This document shows, in pieces, positions 14,777 through 20,671 of a DNA stretch of 20,671 bases. The translations under genes were made by a program, and so were the position numbers. Every line of letters begins with the position of its first letter. Position 1 is the stretch's first letter. The notes beneath the pieces were generated by a model. That model made no database searches and had not been told where the DNA came from. It worked only from the letters and a program-made list of their open reading frames with translations. Source of the stretch: Alphaproteobacteria bacterium (GTDB taxonomy: Bacteria > Pseudomonadota > Alphaproteobacteria > GCA-2731375); NCBI GenBank assembly GCA_030746295.1, contig JASLMY010000065.1, forward strand, positions 1 through 20,671. Reading direction: 5' to 3'.

Positions 14777-15253
14777 ATGACCTTCCTCGACGACCTGGTG
14801 CATTGGCACTGGTGGGTGGCTGGCGTCCTGCTGGTCATCCTCGAGGTCTTCGCGCCCGGCGCGATCTTCCTCTGGATCGGGGTCGCCGCCGGCGTCGTCG
14901 GCATCATCGTCCTGATCATGCCGGGCCTGGACTGGCAGTATCAGTTCCTCATCTTCGGCGTCCTATCGGTGGCCAGCATCGTGGTCTCGCGCCGCTATCT
15001 GAAGCGCCATCCGATCGAGACCGACCGGCCGGAGCTGAACCGGCGCGGGCAGCAATACGTCGGCCGCAGCTTCACCCTCGCCGAGCCGATCGAGAACGGC
15101 CGCGGCCGGCTGCACGTCGACGACACGATGTGGAAGATCGCCGGTCCGGACCTCGCCGAGGGCAGCCAGATCCGCGTCGTCGGCGTCGACGGCGTCATGC
15201 TGGAAGTGGAATCGGCGGCGAGCCAGGCGCCATCGGAAGAGGCCGAGGCCTAG
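14777..15253 (+). CDS. nfeD: NfeD-like membrane protein
   Basis: 158 residues. Two to three hydrophobic segments fill residues 12-75 ([49 protein letters not shown]). An OB-fold domain follows at about 85-148 ([59 protein letters not shown]). This is the short, protease-free NfeD type that works with a neighbouring SPFH protein. The start is 2 bases after the qmcA stop. Its TAG stop (15251-15253) overlaps the stop of the convergent rnhA in the tetranucleotide CTAG, leaving no room for a separate terminator. Confidence 0.93.
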   Translation: MTFLDDLVHWHWWVAGVLLVILEVFAPGAIFLWIGVAAGVVGIIVLIMPGLDWQYQFLIFGVLSVASIVVSRRYLKRHPIETDRPELNRRGQQYVGRSFTLAEPIENGRGRLHVDDTMWKIAGPDLAEGSQIRVVGVDGVMLEVESAASQAPSEEAEA

Positions 15254-15699
15254 AGAAACGGCGCCATGCCCTCTCGGGCCAGCTCGTCGGCGCGCTCGTT
15301 GCCGGGGTCGCCGGCATGGCCCTTGACCCAGTGCCAGTCGATTTCATGTCCGGCCAAGAGCGTGTCGAGCCGTTGCCAAAGGTCGATGTTCTTGACCGGC
15401 TTGCGCGCCGAGGTGCGCCAGCCGTTCTGCTTCCAGCGCCTGATCCAACTGGTGATGCCGTCGCGGACATAAACGCTGTCGGTGTAGAGTGCCACATCGC
15501 AGGGCCGCTTCAGGGCCTCCAGCGCCCGGATCGCCGCAATCAGCTCCATCCGATTGTTGGTCGTCTCGGCTTCCCCGCCCGAGATCGCGCGCTCATGCCC
15601 GTCCCAGCGCAGCAAGGCGCCCCAGCCGCCGGGGCCGGGATTGCCCGAGCAGGCGCCGTCGGTATAGATCACCACCGTTTGCGAGGCAGGTTCGGCCAT
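15250..15699 (-). CDS. rnhA: Ribonuclease HI
   Basis: A 149-residue enzyme that cleaves the RNA strand of RNA-DNA hybrids, for example in R-loops and Okazaki primers. The catalytic carboxylates are all visible: Asp14 in [14 protein letters not shown], Glu52 in [10 protein letters not shown], Asp74 in YTDSVYV and Asp138 in NERADELA, with the loop His128 in KGHAG. Length and order match the bacterial RNase HI family. The ATG is 5 bases after the thrB stop, and this is the last gene of the ispH-thrB-rnhA operon. The open frame further upstream belongs to the thrB shadow and is not part of the protein. Confidence 0.96.
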   Translation of the reverse strand: MAEPASQTVVIYTDGACSGNPGPGGWGALLRWDGHERAISGGEAETTNNRMELIAAIRALEALKRPCDVALYTDSVYVRDGITSWIRRWKQNGWRTSARKPVKNIDLWQRLDTLLAGHEIDWHWVKGHAGDPGNERADELAREGMAPFL

Positions 15700-15704
15700 C
15701 GCGC

Positions 15705-16667
15705 TCAATCGAGGCCGTAGGCGCCGGGCTCCGTCACCTGGCGGTGAAAACGGAGCTTGGCCAGGTATTCGAGCGGGTCCTTGGGCTTGACGAGGGCGCC
15801 GTCGACCCGGTTCAGCCAGTCGTAGAGGCGAGTCAAGAGGAAGCGCAGCGCCGCCCCGCGGGCCAGCCGCGGCAAGGCCTCCAGCTCCGCCGGCTCGATT
15901 TCCCTGACCTCCCGATAGCCTCTCAGCAGGCGCCGCGCCTTGGTGATGTTGAACTCGGTGCCGCGCTCGAAGCACCAGGCGTTGAGGCACACCGCGAGGT
16001 CGTAGGCGAGGGAATCGTTGCAGGCGAAATAGAAGTCGATCAGGCCCGAGAGATGCTCGTGCAGAAAGAAGACGTTGTCGGGAAAGAGATCGGCATGGAT
16101 GACGCCGCTGGGCAGGCCGACCGGCCAATGCGCCGCCAGGTCGTCGAACTCGGACGTGATCTCGTCGGCGAGGCCCGCGCCGACCTCGTCCGCCCGCGCC
16201 CGGGTCGCTTCGATCAGCTGCCGCCAGCCTTCCAGCGACAAGTCGTTGGCGCGCGGCATCTCGAAGTCCAGCCCCGCCAGGTGCATGCGGGCGAGCGCGG
16301 CGCCGACCTCGGCGCAATGCTGCGGCTGCGGCCGGCGCGGCCAGTTGCCCTTCAAGAAAGTGACGATCGCCGCCGGTTTGCCGGCGAGCGTCCTGAGGAC
16401 GGCCCCGTCGCGACCGTGCAGCGGCGTCGGACACGGCACCCCGCGCGCCGCCAGATGCTCGAGCAAGCCCAGAAAAAACGGCAGGTCGGCGGCGCTGACG
16501 CGCTTCTCGTAGATCGTCAGGATGTAAAGGTCGCCCTCGGTCTGGAGTAGGAAGTTGGAATTCTCCACGCCCTCGGCGATGCCCTTGCAGGCGACCACCT
16601 CGCCGATGTCGTATTGATCGACGAAATCGGTCAGCTCGTCATCGGAGACTTCGGTGTAGACCGCCAT
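15705..16667 (-). CDS. thrB: Homoserine kinase (APH-fold type II)
   Basis: A 320-residue cytosolic kinase that phosphorylates L-homoserine, the step before threonine synthase. It is the alphaproteobacterial type with an aminoglycoside-phosphotransferase fold rather than the GHMP fold. Key blocks are [12 protein letters not shown] at the start, [22 protein letters not shown], and the catalytic loop [12 protein letters not shown]. The metal-binding [11 protein letters not shown] and a closing [11 protein letters not shown] complete the family pattern. The start ATG is 21 bases after the ispH stop. Together with thrC at 4803 it covers the last two threonine steps. Confidence 0.95.
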   Translation of the reverse strand: MAVYTEVSDDELTDFVDQYDIGEVVACKGIAEGVENSNFLLQTEGDLYILTIYEKRVSAADLPFFLGLLEHLAARGVPCPTPLHGRDGAVLRTLAGKPAAIVTFLKGNWPRRPQPQHCAEVGAALARMHLAGLDFEMPRANDLSLEGWRQLIEATRARADEVGAGLADEITSEFDDLAAHWPVGLPSGVIHADLFPDNVFFLHEHLSGLIDFYFACNDSLAYDLAVCLNAWCFERGTEFNITKARRLLRGYREVREIEPAELEALPRLARGAALRFLLTRLYDWLNRVDGALVKPKDPLEYLAKLRFHRQVTEPGAYGLD

Positions 16668-16688
16668 ACGCCAGCCGCCGCGGACCCC

Positions 16689-17639
16689 TCAGGCGCTTTG
16701 CCGCAGCTCGCGCGGCAGCTTGAAGACGACATCCTCGACCGCCACCGTAATCTCCTCGATCTCGATGCCGCGCCGGGCGCGCAACGCCTCGATGACCTCG
16801 TCGACCAGGAGCTCGGGCGCCGAGGCGCCGGCGCTGATGCCGATGGTCTGGACCGATTCGATGAGGGTCCAGTCGAGGTCCTGGGCCCGTTGCACCAGCA
16901 TGGCGGCGCGGCAGCCCGCCTGGCGCGCCACCTCCACCAGCCGGAGCGAGTTCGACGAGTTCGGCGCGCCGATGGCGAGGAAGAGCTCGCAGCGCTCGGC
17001 GATTTGCTTCACCGCTGCCTGCCGGTTGGTCGTGGCGTAACAGATGTCCTCTTTCTTGGGCCCGTGAATTTTGGGGAAGCGGCGCTTCAGGGCCCCGATG
17101 ATGTCGACGGTCTCGTCGACGGAAAGCGTGGTCTGGGTAATGAAGGCGAGGTTGCCCGGATCCTCGACCTCGAGCGATTTGACGGTCTCGGCCGACTCAA
17201 CGAGCGTGATCGCGCCTCTCGGCAACTGCCCGACGGTGCCGACGACCTCCGGGTGCCCGGCATGGCCGATCAGGACGATGTGGTGTCCGAGGGCGTGATG
17301 GCGCTCGGCCTCGCGATGCACCTTCGAGACCAGCGGGCAGGTCGCGTCGACATATTGGAGATGGCGGCGCTCGGCCTCGGCCGGCACCGACTTGGCGACG
17401 CCGTGGGCGGAGAAGATGACGATGGCGTCCTCTGGCACCTCGTCGAGCTCTTCGACGAAGACCGCGCCCAAGGCCTCCAGGCTCTCGACCACGTAGCGGT
17501 TGTGGACGATCTCGTGGCGGACGTAGACCGGTGAGCCGTGGCGCTCCAGCGCCAGCTCGACGATCTGGACGGCGCGATCGACACCGGCGCAGAAGCCACG
17601 CGGCGCCGCCAGGAGGATCTTGAGAGGGGGTTTGCTCAT
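16689..17639 (-). CDS. ispH: 4-hydroxy-3-methylbut-2-enyl diphosphate reductase
   Basis: A 316-residue iron-sulfur enzyme for the last step of the MEP isoprenoid pathway, which makes IPP and DMAPP. The three cluster cysteines are Cys17 (PRGFCAGV), Cys101 (DATCPLV) and Cys200 ([11 protein letters not shown]). The catalytic Glu lies in GHPEVVGT (Glu131), and the diphosphate-binding SSNS is present in [11 protein letters not shown]. The length is normal. The start ATG 17639 has GGAGG about 11 bases upstream. It heads the ispH-thrB-rnhA operon common in alphaproteobacteria and is divergent from a CDGSH iron-sulfur protein. Confidence 0.97.
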   Translation of the reverse strand: MSKPPLKILLAAPRGFCAGVDRAVQIVELALERHGSPVYVRHEIVHNRYVVESLEALGAVFVEELDEVPEDAIVIFSAHGVAKSVPAEAERRHLQYVDATCPLVSKVHREAERHHALGHHIVLIGHAGHPEVVGTVGQLPRGAITLVESAETVKSLEVEDPGNLAFITQTTLSVDETVDIIGALKRRFPKIHGPKKEDICYATTNRQAAVKQIAERCELFLAIGAPNSSNSLRLVEVARQAGCRAAMLVQRAQDLDWTLIESVQTIGISAGASAPELLVDEVIEALRARRGIEIEEITVAVEDVVFKLPRELRQSA

Positions 17640-17801
17640 CCGGGGTCACGCCTCCGCCCGTCAGGGCCGCCACGCTTGCGCGATCGCTTGTGTGGCGATG
17701 CGGTTCTCACTAAGTTGCCCCTCGAGCCCCGCCATCGGGGCGAAGGTGCGACCGATGGGGTCATATCTAGTACAGGCGTGTGTGCAAGGAAAGGGGAAGA
17801 C
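17640..17801. promoter_or_regulatory. Divergent region between ispH and the CDGSH gene
   Basis: 162 bases shared by two iron-sulfur protein genes. On the minus strand, TTGCAC (complement of 17782-17787) and TATGAC (complement of 17760-17765) are 16 bases apart and could drive ispH. A perfect hairpin GCCCCG/CGGGGC (loop CCAT) sits at 17726-17741. The plus-strand promoter for the CDGSH gene is not clear. Confidence 0.35.
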
Positions 17802-18041
17802 ATGTCCGAGGCCGTGGTGGCGCAGGCCGCGCCTTATGCGATCGAGGTGAGCGAGGGCAAGCGTTATTTCTGGTGCGCTTGCGGTCGGAGCCAGAAACAG
17901 CCGTTCTGCGACGGCGCGCACAAGGGTACCGGCTTCACGCCCGTGGCCTACGAGGCCGAGACATCGAAAGAGGTCTTCTTCTGCGGTTGCAAGCAGAGTG
18001 AGAATTCGCCGCTGTGCGACGGCAGCCACAACAACATCTGA
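17802..18041 (+). CDS. Double CDGSH iron-sulfur domain protein
   Basis: A 79-residue protein with two CDGSH-type [2Fe-2S] sites. The first is CACGRSQKQPFCDGAH (25-40): Cys25, Cys27, Cys36 and His40. The second is CGCKQSENSPLCDGSH (61-76): Cys61, Cys63, Cys72 and His76. Both show the C-x-C-x8-C-x3-H ligand spacing, so two clusters in one chain are expected. Bacterial members are small soluble redox or cluster-transfer proteins with poorly known partners. The ATG 17802 has AAGGGGAA upstream. The frame is open for 88 codons before it, but without family sequence. The lipoprotein gene begins within about 30 bases of its stop, or overlaps it if an earlier start is used. Confidence 0.93.
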   Translation: MSEAVVAQAAPYAIEVSEGKRYFWCACGRSQKQPFCDGAHKGTGFTPVAYEAETSKEVFFCGCKQSENSPLCDGSHNNI

Positions 18042-18070
18042 GCTGTGCCGGCCGGTCGCCGGCCAGGCCT

Positions 18071-18589
18071 GTGCGGTGGCGCCGGGCGGCCGTCCTGACA
18101 GCGCTCCTGGCTCTCGCGGGCTGCGGCACTTTCGATACCGCCCCGCCGCGACCCTGCCCGGCGGCAACGGTGCTGAAAGACGCATCCGAGCTCGTCCGCT
18201 ATCGTCCCGGCCCCGGCCGCGACCTGATCGATGTCGTCACTCAGGCCAGGGTGGCGCGGATCGTGGTCGAATGCGACTACGACGACGGCCAGGTCGAGGT
18301 CGAGCTCGCTATCGACTTGCTGGTCGAGCAGGGCCCCGCCGCCACCGACGCGACCGTGGCCCTGCCCTATTTCATCGCCATCATCGACGCCAGCCAGCGA
18401 ATCCTCGCCAAGGAGGTCTTCACCAGCCAGGTCGAGTTCCCGGCCGACCGCCGGCGCGTCGGCGTCCGTGAGGAGACCGAGCAGGACATTCCTTTTGGCC
18501 CCGGCGAATCGGGCGTCAGCTTCGAGATCCTGGTCGGTTTCCAACTGAGCAAGCAGGAGCTCGAGGACATCCGCCGGCGAAATCGCTGA
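18071..18589 (+). CDS. Small hypothetical lipoprotein
   Basis: 172 residues from GTG 18071, giving MRWRRAAVLTALLALAGC with a clear lipobox LAGC (lipidated Cys18). An ATG at 18014, inside the end of the CDGSH gene, would add 19 residues and an unusual basic leader. The mature part is PxPCPAATVLKDASELVRYRPGPGRDLIDV, followed by strand-rich sequence (RIVVECDYDDGQVEVELAIDLLVEQG, PYFIAIIDASQRILAKEVF). I do not recognise a named family, though similar small lipoproteins occur in Rhodospirillales. It is probably co-transcribed with the CDGSH gene. Function unknown. Confidence 0.7.
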   Translation: MRWRRAAVLTALLALAGCGTFDTAPPRPCPAATVLKDASELVRYRPGPGRDLIDVVTQARVARIVVECDYDDGQVEVELAIDLLVEQGPAATDATVALPYFIAIIDASQRILAKEVFTSQVEFPADRRRVGVREETEQDIPFGPGESGVSFEILVGFQLSKQELEDIRRRNR

Positions 18590-18601
18590 GCGCAAGGAGG
18601 C

Positions 18602-18626
18602 GGCCCCCGCAACACGGCGGGTGGCC
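18602..18626 (+). terminator. Stem-loop after the lipoprotein gene
   Basis: GGCCCCCGC pairs with GCGGG-T-GGCC as a 9-bp stem with one bulged T and a 6-base loop, starting 12 bases after the stop. It is followed by CCGGTTTGAC, a short T run. It could end the CDGSH-lipoprotein transcript just before the gcv promoter. Confidence 0.4.
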
Positions 18627-18631
18627 CCGGT

Positions 18632-18659
18632 TTGACTTCCCCGCATGACCGGCTAAGCT
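18632..18659 (+). promoter_or_regulatory. Putative promoter of the gcv operon
   Basis: TTGACT (18632-18637) and TAAGCT (18654-18659), 16 bases apart. The -35 is strong and the -10 weak. A start near 18666 would place the tandem glycine aptamers about 50 bases into the transcript, which fits. Confidence 0.45.
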
Positions 18660-18717
18660 TCCGTCATCGGCTCGACCGGCCGTAGGCGGTGCTGGACGGG
18701 TCGACCAGGTCAATGGA

Positions 18718-18920
18718 CCTCGCGGAAGAGACCGGCGGAATGCCAAGGCATTCGCGGCCGGCGCCGAAGGAGCAACGGCCCCGGAAACTCTCAGGCAAAG
18801 GGACCGCGAGGGGCGACACTCTGGAAAGTAGGCGCGACCGCCGATCGTTGCGCGCCTCACCGAAGGGCATAAGCCAGGCAACAAGCGCCTGGTGATTATC
18901 TCAGGTCCGACGACAGATGG
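18718..18920 (+). promoter_or_regulatory. Tandem glycine riboswitch upstream of gcvT
   Basis: Two consecutive glycine aptamers. Aptamer 1 (18718-18811) is closed by a perfect 8-bp P1 (CCTCGCGG with CCGCGAGG). It has the P3 hairpin GAATGCC/GGCATTC (18738-18753) and the conserved core GCCGAAGGAGCAAC (from 18762) and ACTCTCAGGCAAAGGGACC (18787-18805). Aptamer 2 (about 18818-18920) repeats the pattern with ACTCTGGAAAG, CACCGAAGGGCATAAGCC (18858-18875), ATCTCAGGTCC (18898-18908) and CAGATGGGG. A short linker joins the two. The glycine cleavage genes follow, the standard target: glycine binding turns on glycine breakdown. The lack of an intrinsic terminator before gcvT and the pairing possibilities near the ribosome site suggest control of translation. 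Confidence 0.93.
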
Positions 18921-18928
18921 GGCAGGAC

Positions 18929-18944
18929 GCGAGCAGCGGCTCGC
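18929..18944 (+). promoter_or_regulatory. Hairpin in the riboswitch expression platform
   Basis: A perfect 6-bp stem GCGAGC/GCTCGC with loop AGCG between aptamer 2 and the gcvT ribosome site (GGAGG, 18959-18963). It could organise the switch between open and sequestered ribosome site. Confidence 0.4.
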
Positions 18945-18968
18945 GCGATGTCGTTGTCGGAGGACCGC

Positions 18969-20081
18969 ATGAGCCAAAGCCCGGATTCGCTGAAGCGGAC
19001 CCCCCTATACGATTTGCACCTCGAGGCCGGCGCCAAGATGGTGCCGTTCGCCGGCTACGAGATGGCGGTGCAGTACGCCGACGGCATCCTGGCCGAGCAT
19101 CGACAGACACGGACCTCGGCCGGCCTCTTCGACGTCTCGCACATGGGCCAGCTGGTGATCCGGGGCGACGATCCGGCCGCCGCCCTGGAGCAGCTGGTGC
19201 CGGGCGACATCCGGGGCTTGGCCAAGGGGCGGATGCGCTACACGCAGCTCACCAACGATGCTGGTGGCATCCTCGACGACCTGATGGTCACCAACCGGGG
19301 CCCGGACCTCTTCGTCGTCGTCAATGCCGCCTGCAAGGAGGCCGACCTGGCGCATCTGAAAGACGGCCTGGCGGGTCAGGCCGAGGTCGAGGCCTTGCCC
19401 GACCGAGCGCTCATCGCACTTCAGGGCCCGAAGGCGGCCGAGGTGCTTGCCCGGCACGCGCCGTCGGCGGCGGGGCTCGTGTTCATGGAGGCCGCCGCCA
19501 TGACGGTGGCCGGCGCCGACTGCTTCGTCAGCCGCTCGGGCTATACCGGCGAGGACGGCTTCGAGATCTCGGTGCCGGAAAGCCGGGCCGCCGGCCTGGC
19601 GCGCCTGTTGCTGGCCGAGGACGAAGTCGCCCCGATCGGCCTCGGCGCCCGGGATTCGCTGCGCCTGGAGGCCGGGCTCTGCCTCTATGGGCACGATATC
19701 GACGCGACCACGACACCCGTGGAAGCAGCACTCGTCTGGTCGATCTCGAAGCGCCGGCGCGAGGACGGCGGCTTTCCGGGCGCCGCCGTCATCCAAGAGC
19801 AACTGAAGGACGGCGCGCCGCGTCGGCGCGTCGGCATCCGGCCCGACGGGCGCCAGCCGGCACGCGAGGGAGCGGCGGTGGTCGACGCCGACGGCAATTC
19901 CATCGGCGTGGTGACGAGCGGCGGTTTCGGGCCGACGGTCGGCGGCCCGGTCGCCATGGGCTACGCCGACGCCGGCCACGCCGACATCGACGCCGAGGTC
20001 GGCCTGCTGGTCCGGGCCAAGACGTTGCCGGGACGAATCGTCAAGCTGCCCTTCGTCCAGCAGCACTACTACCGCGGCTGA
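18969..20081 (+). CDS. gcvT: Glycine cleavage system T protein (aminomethyltransferase)
   Basis: A 370-residue, tetrahydrofolate-dependent enzyme that takes the aminomethyl group from lipoyl-H protein and releases ammonia and 5,10-methylene-THF. Family blocks are [37 protein letters not shown], and [17 protein letters not shown] with the catalytic Asp region (102-105). Then come [28 protein letters not shown], and the C-terminal [17 protein letters not shown]. The start ATG 18969 has GGAGG 5 bases upstream; an ATG at 18948 in frame is within the leader. It lies directly under the glycine riboswitch and is followed after 43 bases by gcvH. Confidence 0.96.
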   Translation: MSQSPDSLKRTPLYDLHLEAGAKMVPFAGYEMAVQYADGILAEHRQTRTSAGLFDVSHMGQLVIRGDDPAAALEQLVPGDIRGLAKGRMRYTQLTNDAGGILDDLMVTNRGPDLFVVVNAACKEADLAHLKDGLAGQAEVEALPDRALIALQGPKAAEVLARHAPSAAGLVFMEAAAMTVAGADCFVSRSGYTGEDGFEISVPESRAAGLARLLLAEDEVAPIGLGARDSLRLEAGLCLYGHDIDATTTPVEAALVWSISKRRREDGGFPGAAVIQEQLKDGAPRRRVGIRPDGRQPAREGAAVVDADGNSIGVVTSGGFGPTVGGPVAMGYADAGHADIDAEVGLLVRAKTLPGRIVKLPFVQQHYYRG

Positions 20082-20124
20082 GTCGCGGCCAACCATAACA
20101 ACGACATGCAAGCGGAGGCGGATC

Positions 20125-20502
20125 ATGAGCGACGTCAAATACACCGAGGACCACGAGTGGCTACGCATCGACGGCGAGGTCGCGACCTGCGGCATCACCG
20201 AATACGCCCAAGAGCAGCTAGGTGACGTCGTCTTCGTCGATCTGCCCGAGGTCGGCGCCGGCTTCGCCAAGGGTGACGAGGCAGCGGTCGTGGAGTCGGT
20301 GAAGGCCGCGGCCGAGATCTACGCCCCGGTCACCGGCGCCATCGTCGCCGTCAACGATGCCATCGGCACCGACCCGGCGCTGGTCAACGCCGCCGCCATG
20401 GGCGAAGGCTGGTTCTTTCAAATCCGCGTCGACGACGCTTCCGAGCTCGACGCCCTGATGGACGAGGCGGCCTACAAGAGCTTCATCGAGGGGCTGGACT
20501 GA
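20125..20502 (+). CDS. gcvH: Glycine cleavage system H protein (lipoyl carrier)
   Basis: A 125-residue shuttle protein carrying the aminomethyl intermediate between P, T and L proteins. The lipoyl lysine is Lys60 in [17 protein letters not shown]. The start [13 protein letters not shown] and the block [21 protein letters not shown] are typical. GGAGG lies 8 bases upstream of the ATG. Its TGA overlaps the gcvPA ATG (ATGA), indicating translational coupling. Confidence 0.97.
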   Translation: MSDVKYTEDHEWLRIDGEVATCGITEYAQEQLGDVVFVDLPEVGAGFAKGDEAAVVESVKAAAEIYAPVTGAIVAVNDAIGTDPALVNAAAMGEGWFFQIRVDDASELDALMDEAAYKSFIEGLD

Positions 20503-20671
20503 TGCGTTATCTGCCGCTGACCGAGAGCGATCGCGAGGCGATGCTGGCCCGGATCGGGGCGGCGAGCATCGACGATCTCTACGTCGACGTGCCTGAGGCG
20601 GTGCGGCTCGACGGCCTGATCGACCTGCCGGCGCACATGGGCGAGCTGGAGGTCGAGCGGCGGCTCGGCGA
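20502..20671 (+). CDS. gcvPA: Glycine dehydrogenase subunit 1 (P protein, N-terminal subunit), 5' part
   Basis: The first 56 codons only; the window ends inside the gene. The product begins [19 protein letters not shown], followed by [24 protein letters not shown]. This is the typical start of the split-type glycine decarboxylase subunit 1, which works with GcvPB as the PLP-dependent P protein. The gcvH stop and this ATG overlap as ATGA. A gcvPB gene is expected next, outside the window. Confidence 0.9.
   Translation, partial: MRYLPLTESDREAMLARIGAASIDDLYVDVPEAVRLDGLIDLPAHMGELEVERRLG

Overview
The window is GC-rich chromosomal DNA with dense, mostly co-oriented housekeeping genes. I infer an alphaproteobacterium, most likely near Rhodospirillales. 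The reasons are the DUF983-SURF1 pair, the thrC-M16 peptidase-GNAT run, the YqgE / DsbD-alpha-like / peroxiredoxin trio, the ispH-thrB-rnhA operon, and a tandem glycine riboswitch in front of gcvT-gcvH-gcvPA. No tRNA, rRNA, CRISPR array, transposase or integrase was seen.

Layout. 1-896 (+): the end of a DUF983 gene and SURF1, both tied to cytochrome c oxidase assembly. 910-2481 (+): an M32 carboxypeptidase whose 3' end runs into a convergent gene. 2378-4663 (-): a two-gene operon of a D-2-hydroxyacid dehydrogenase and an unusual fusion of a beta-hydroxyacid dehydrogenase with a DUF4440/SnoaL-like domain. 4803-8138 (+): threonine synthase, a processing-type M16 peptidase and a RimJ-like acetyltransferase. 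8310-10685 (+): a YcbB-type L,D-transpeptidase and a Tat-exported DUF882 (M15-like) protein. 10714-11289 (-): YqgE/AlgH, divergent from a stand-alone DsbD-alpha-like exported protein (11427-12281, +) and a peroxiredoxin. The peroxiredoxin frame is broken by one extra G directly before its active-site motif. A strong palindromic terminator separates it from a CII-like HTH regulator (-). An A/T-rich tract with inverted repeats then leads into qmcA-nfeD (+).

15250-17639 (-) is the rnhA-thrB-ispH block, transcribed ispH first. It is divergent from a double-CDGSH iron-sulfur protein and a small lipoprotein (+). The window ends in the glycine cleavage operon: a tandem glycine riboswitch, gcvT, gcvH and the start of gcvPA. 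The gcvT ribosome-binding site can pair with the 3' edge of the second aptamer, which suggests translational control.

Functionally, the window holds the last two steps of threonine synthesis (thrB, thrC), one-carbon supply from glycine (gcv), envelope maintenance (L,D-transpeptidase, DUF882, QmcA/NfeD, M16), isoprenoid synthesis (ispH) and periplasmic or peroxide redox functions. I see no obvious new multi-gene defence or mobile system. The best leads are the dehydrogenase-DUF4440 fusion and its operon, the peroxiredoxin frameshift, the CII-like regulator with its palindrome-bearing intergenic tract, and the riboswitch expression platform.
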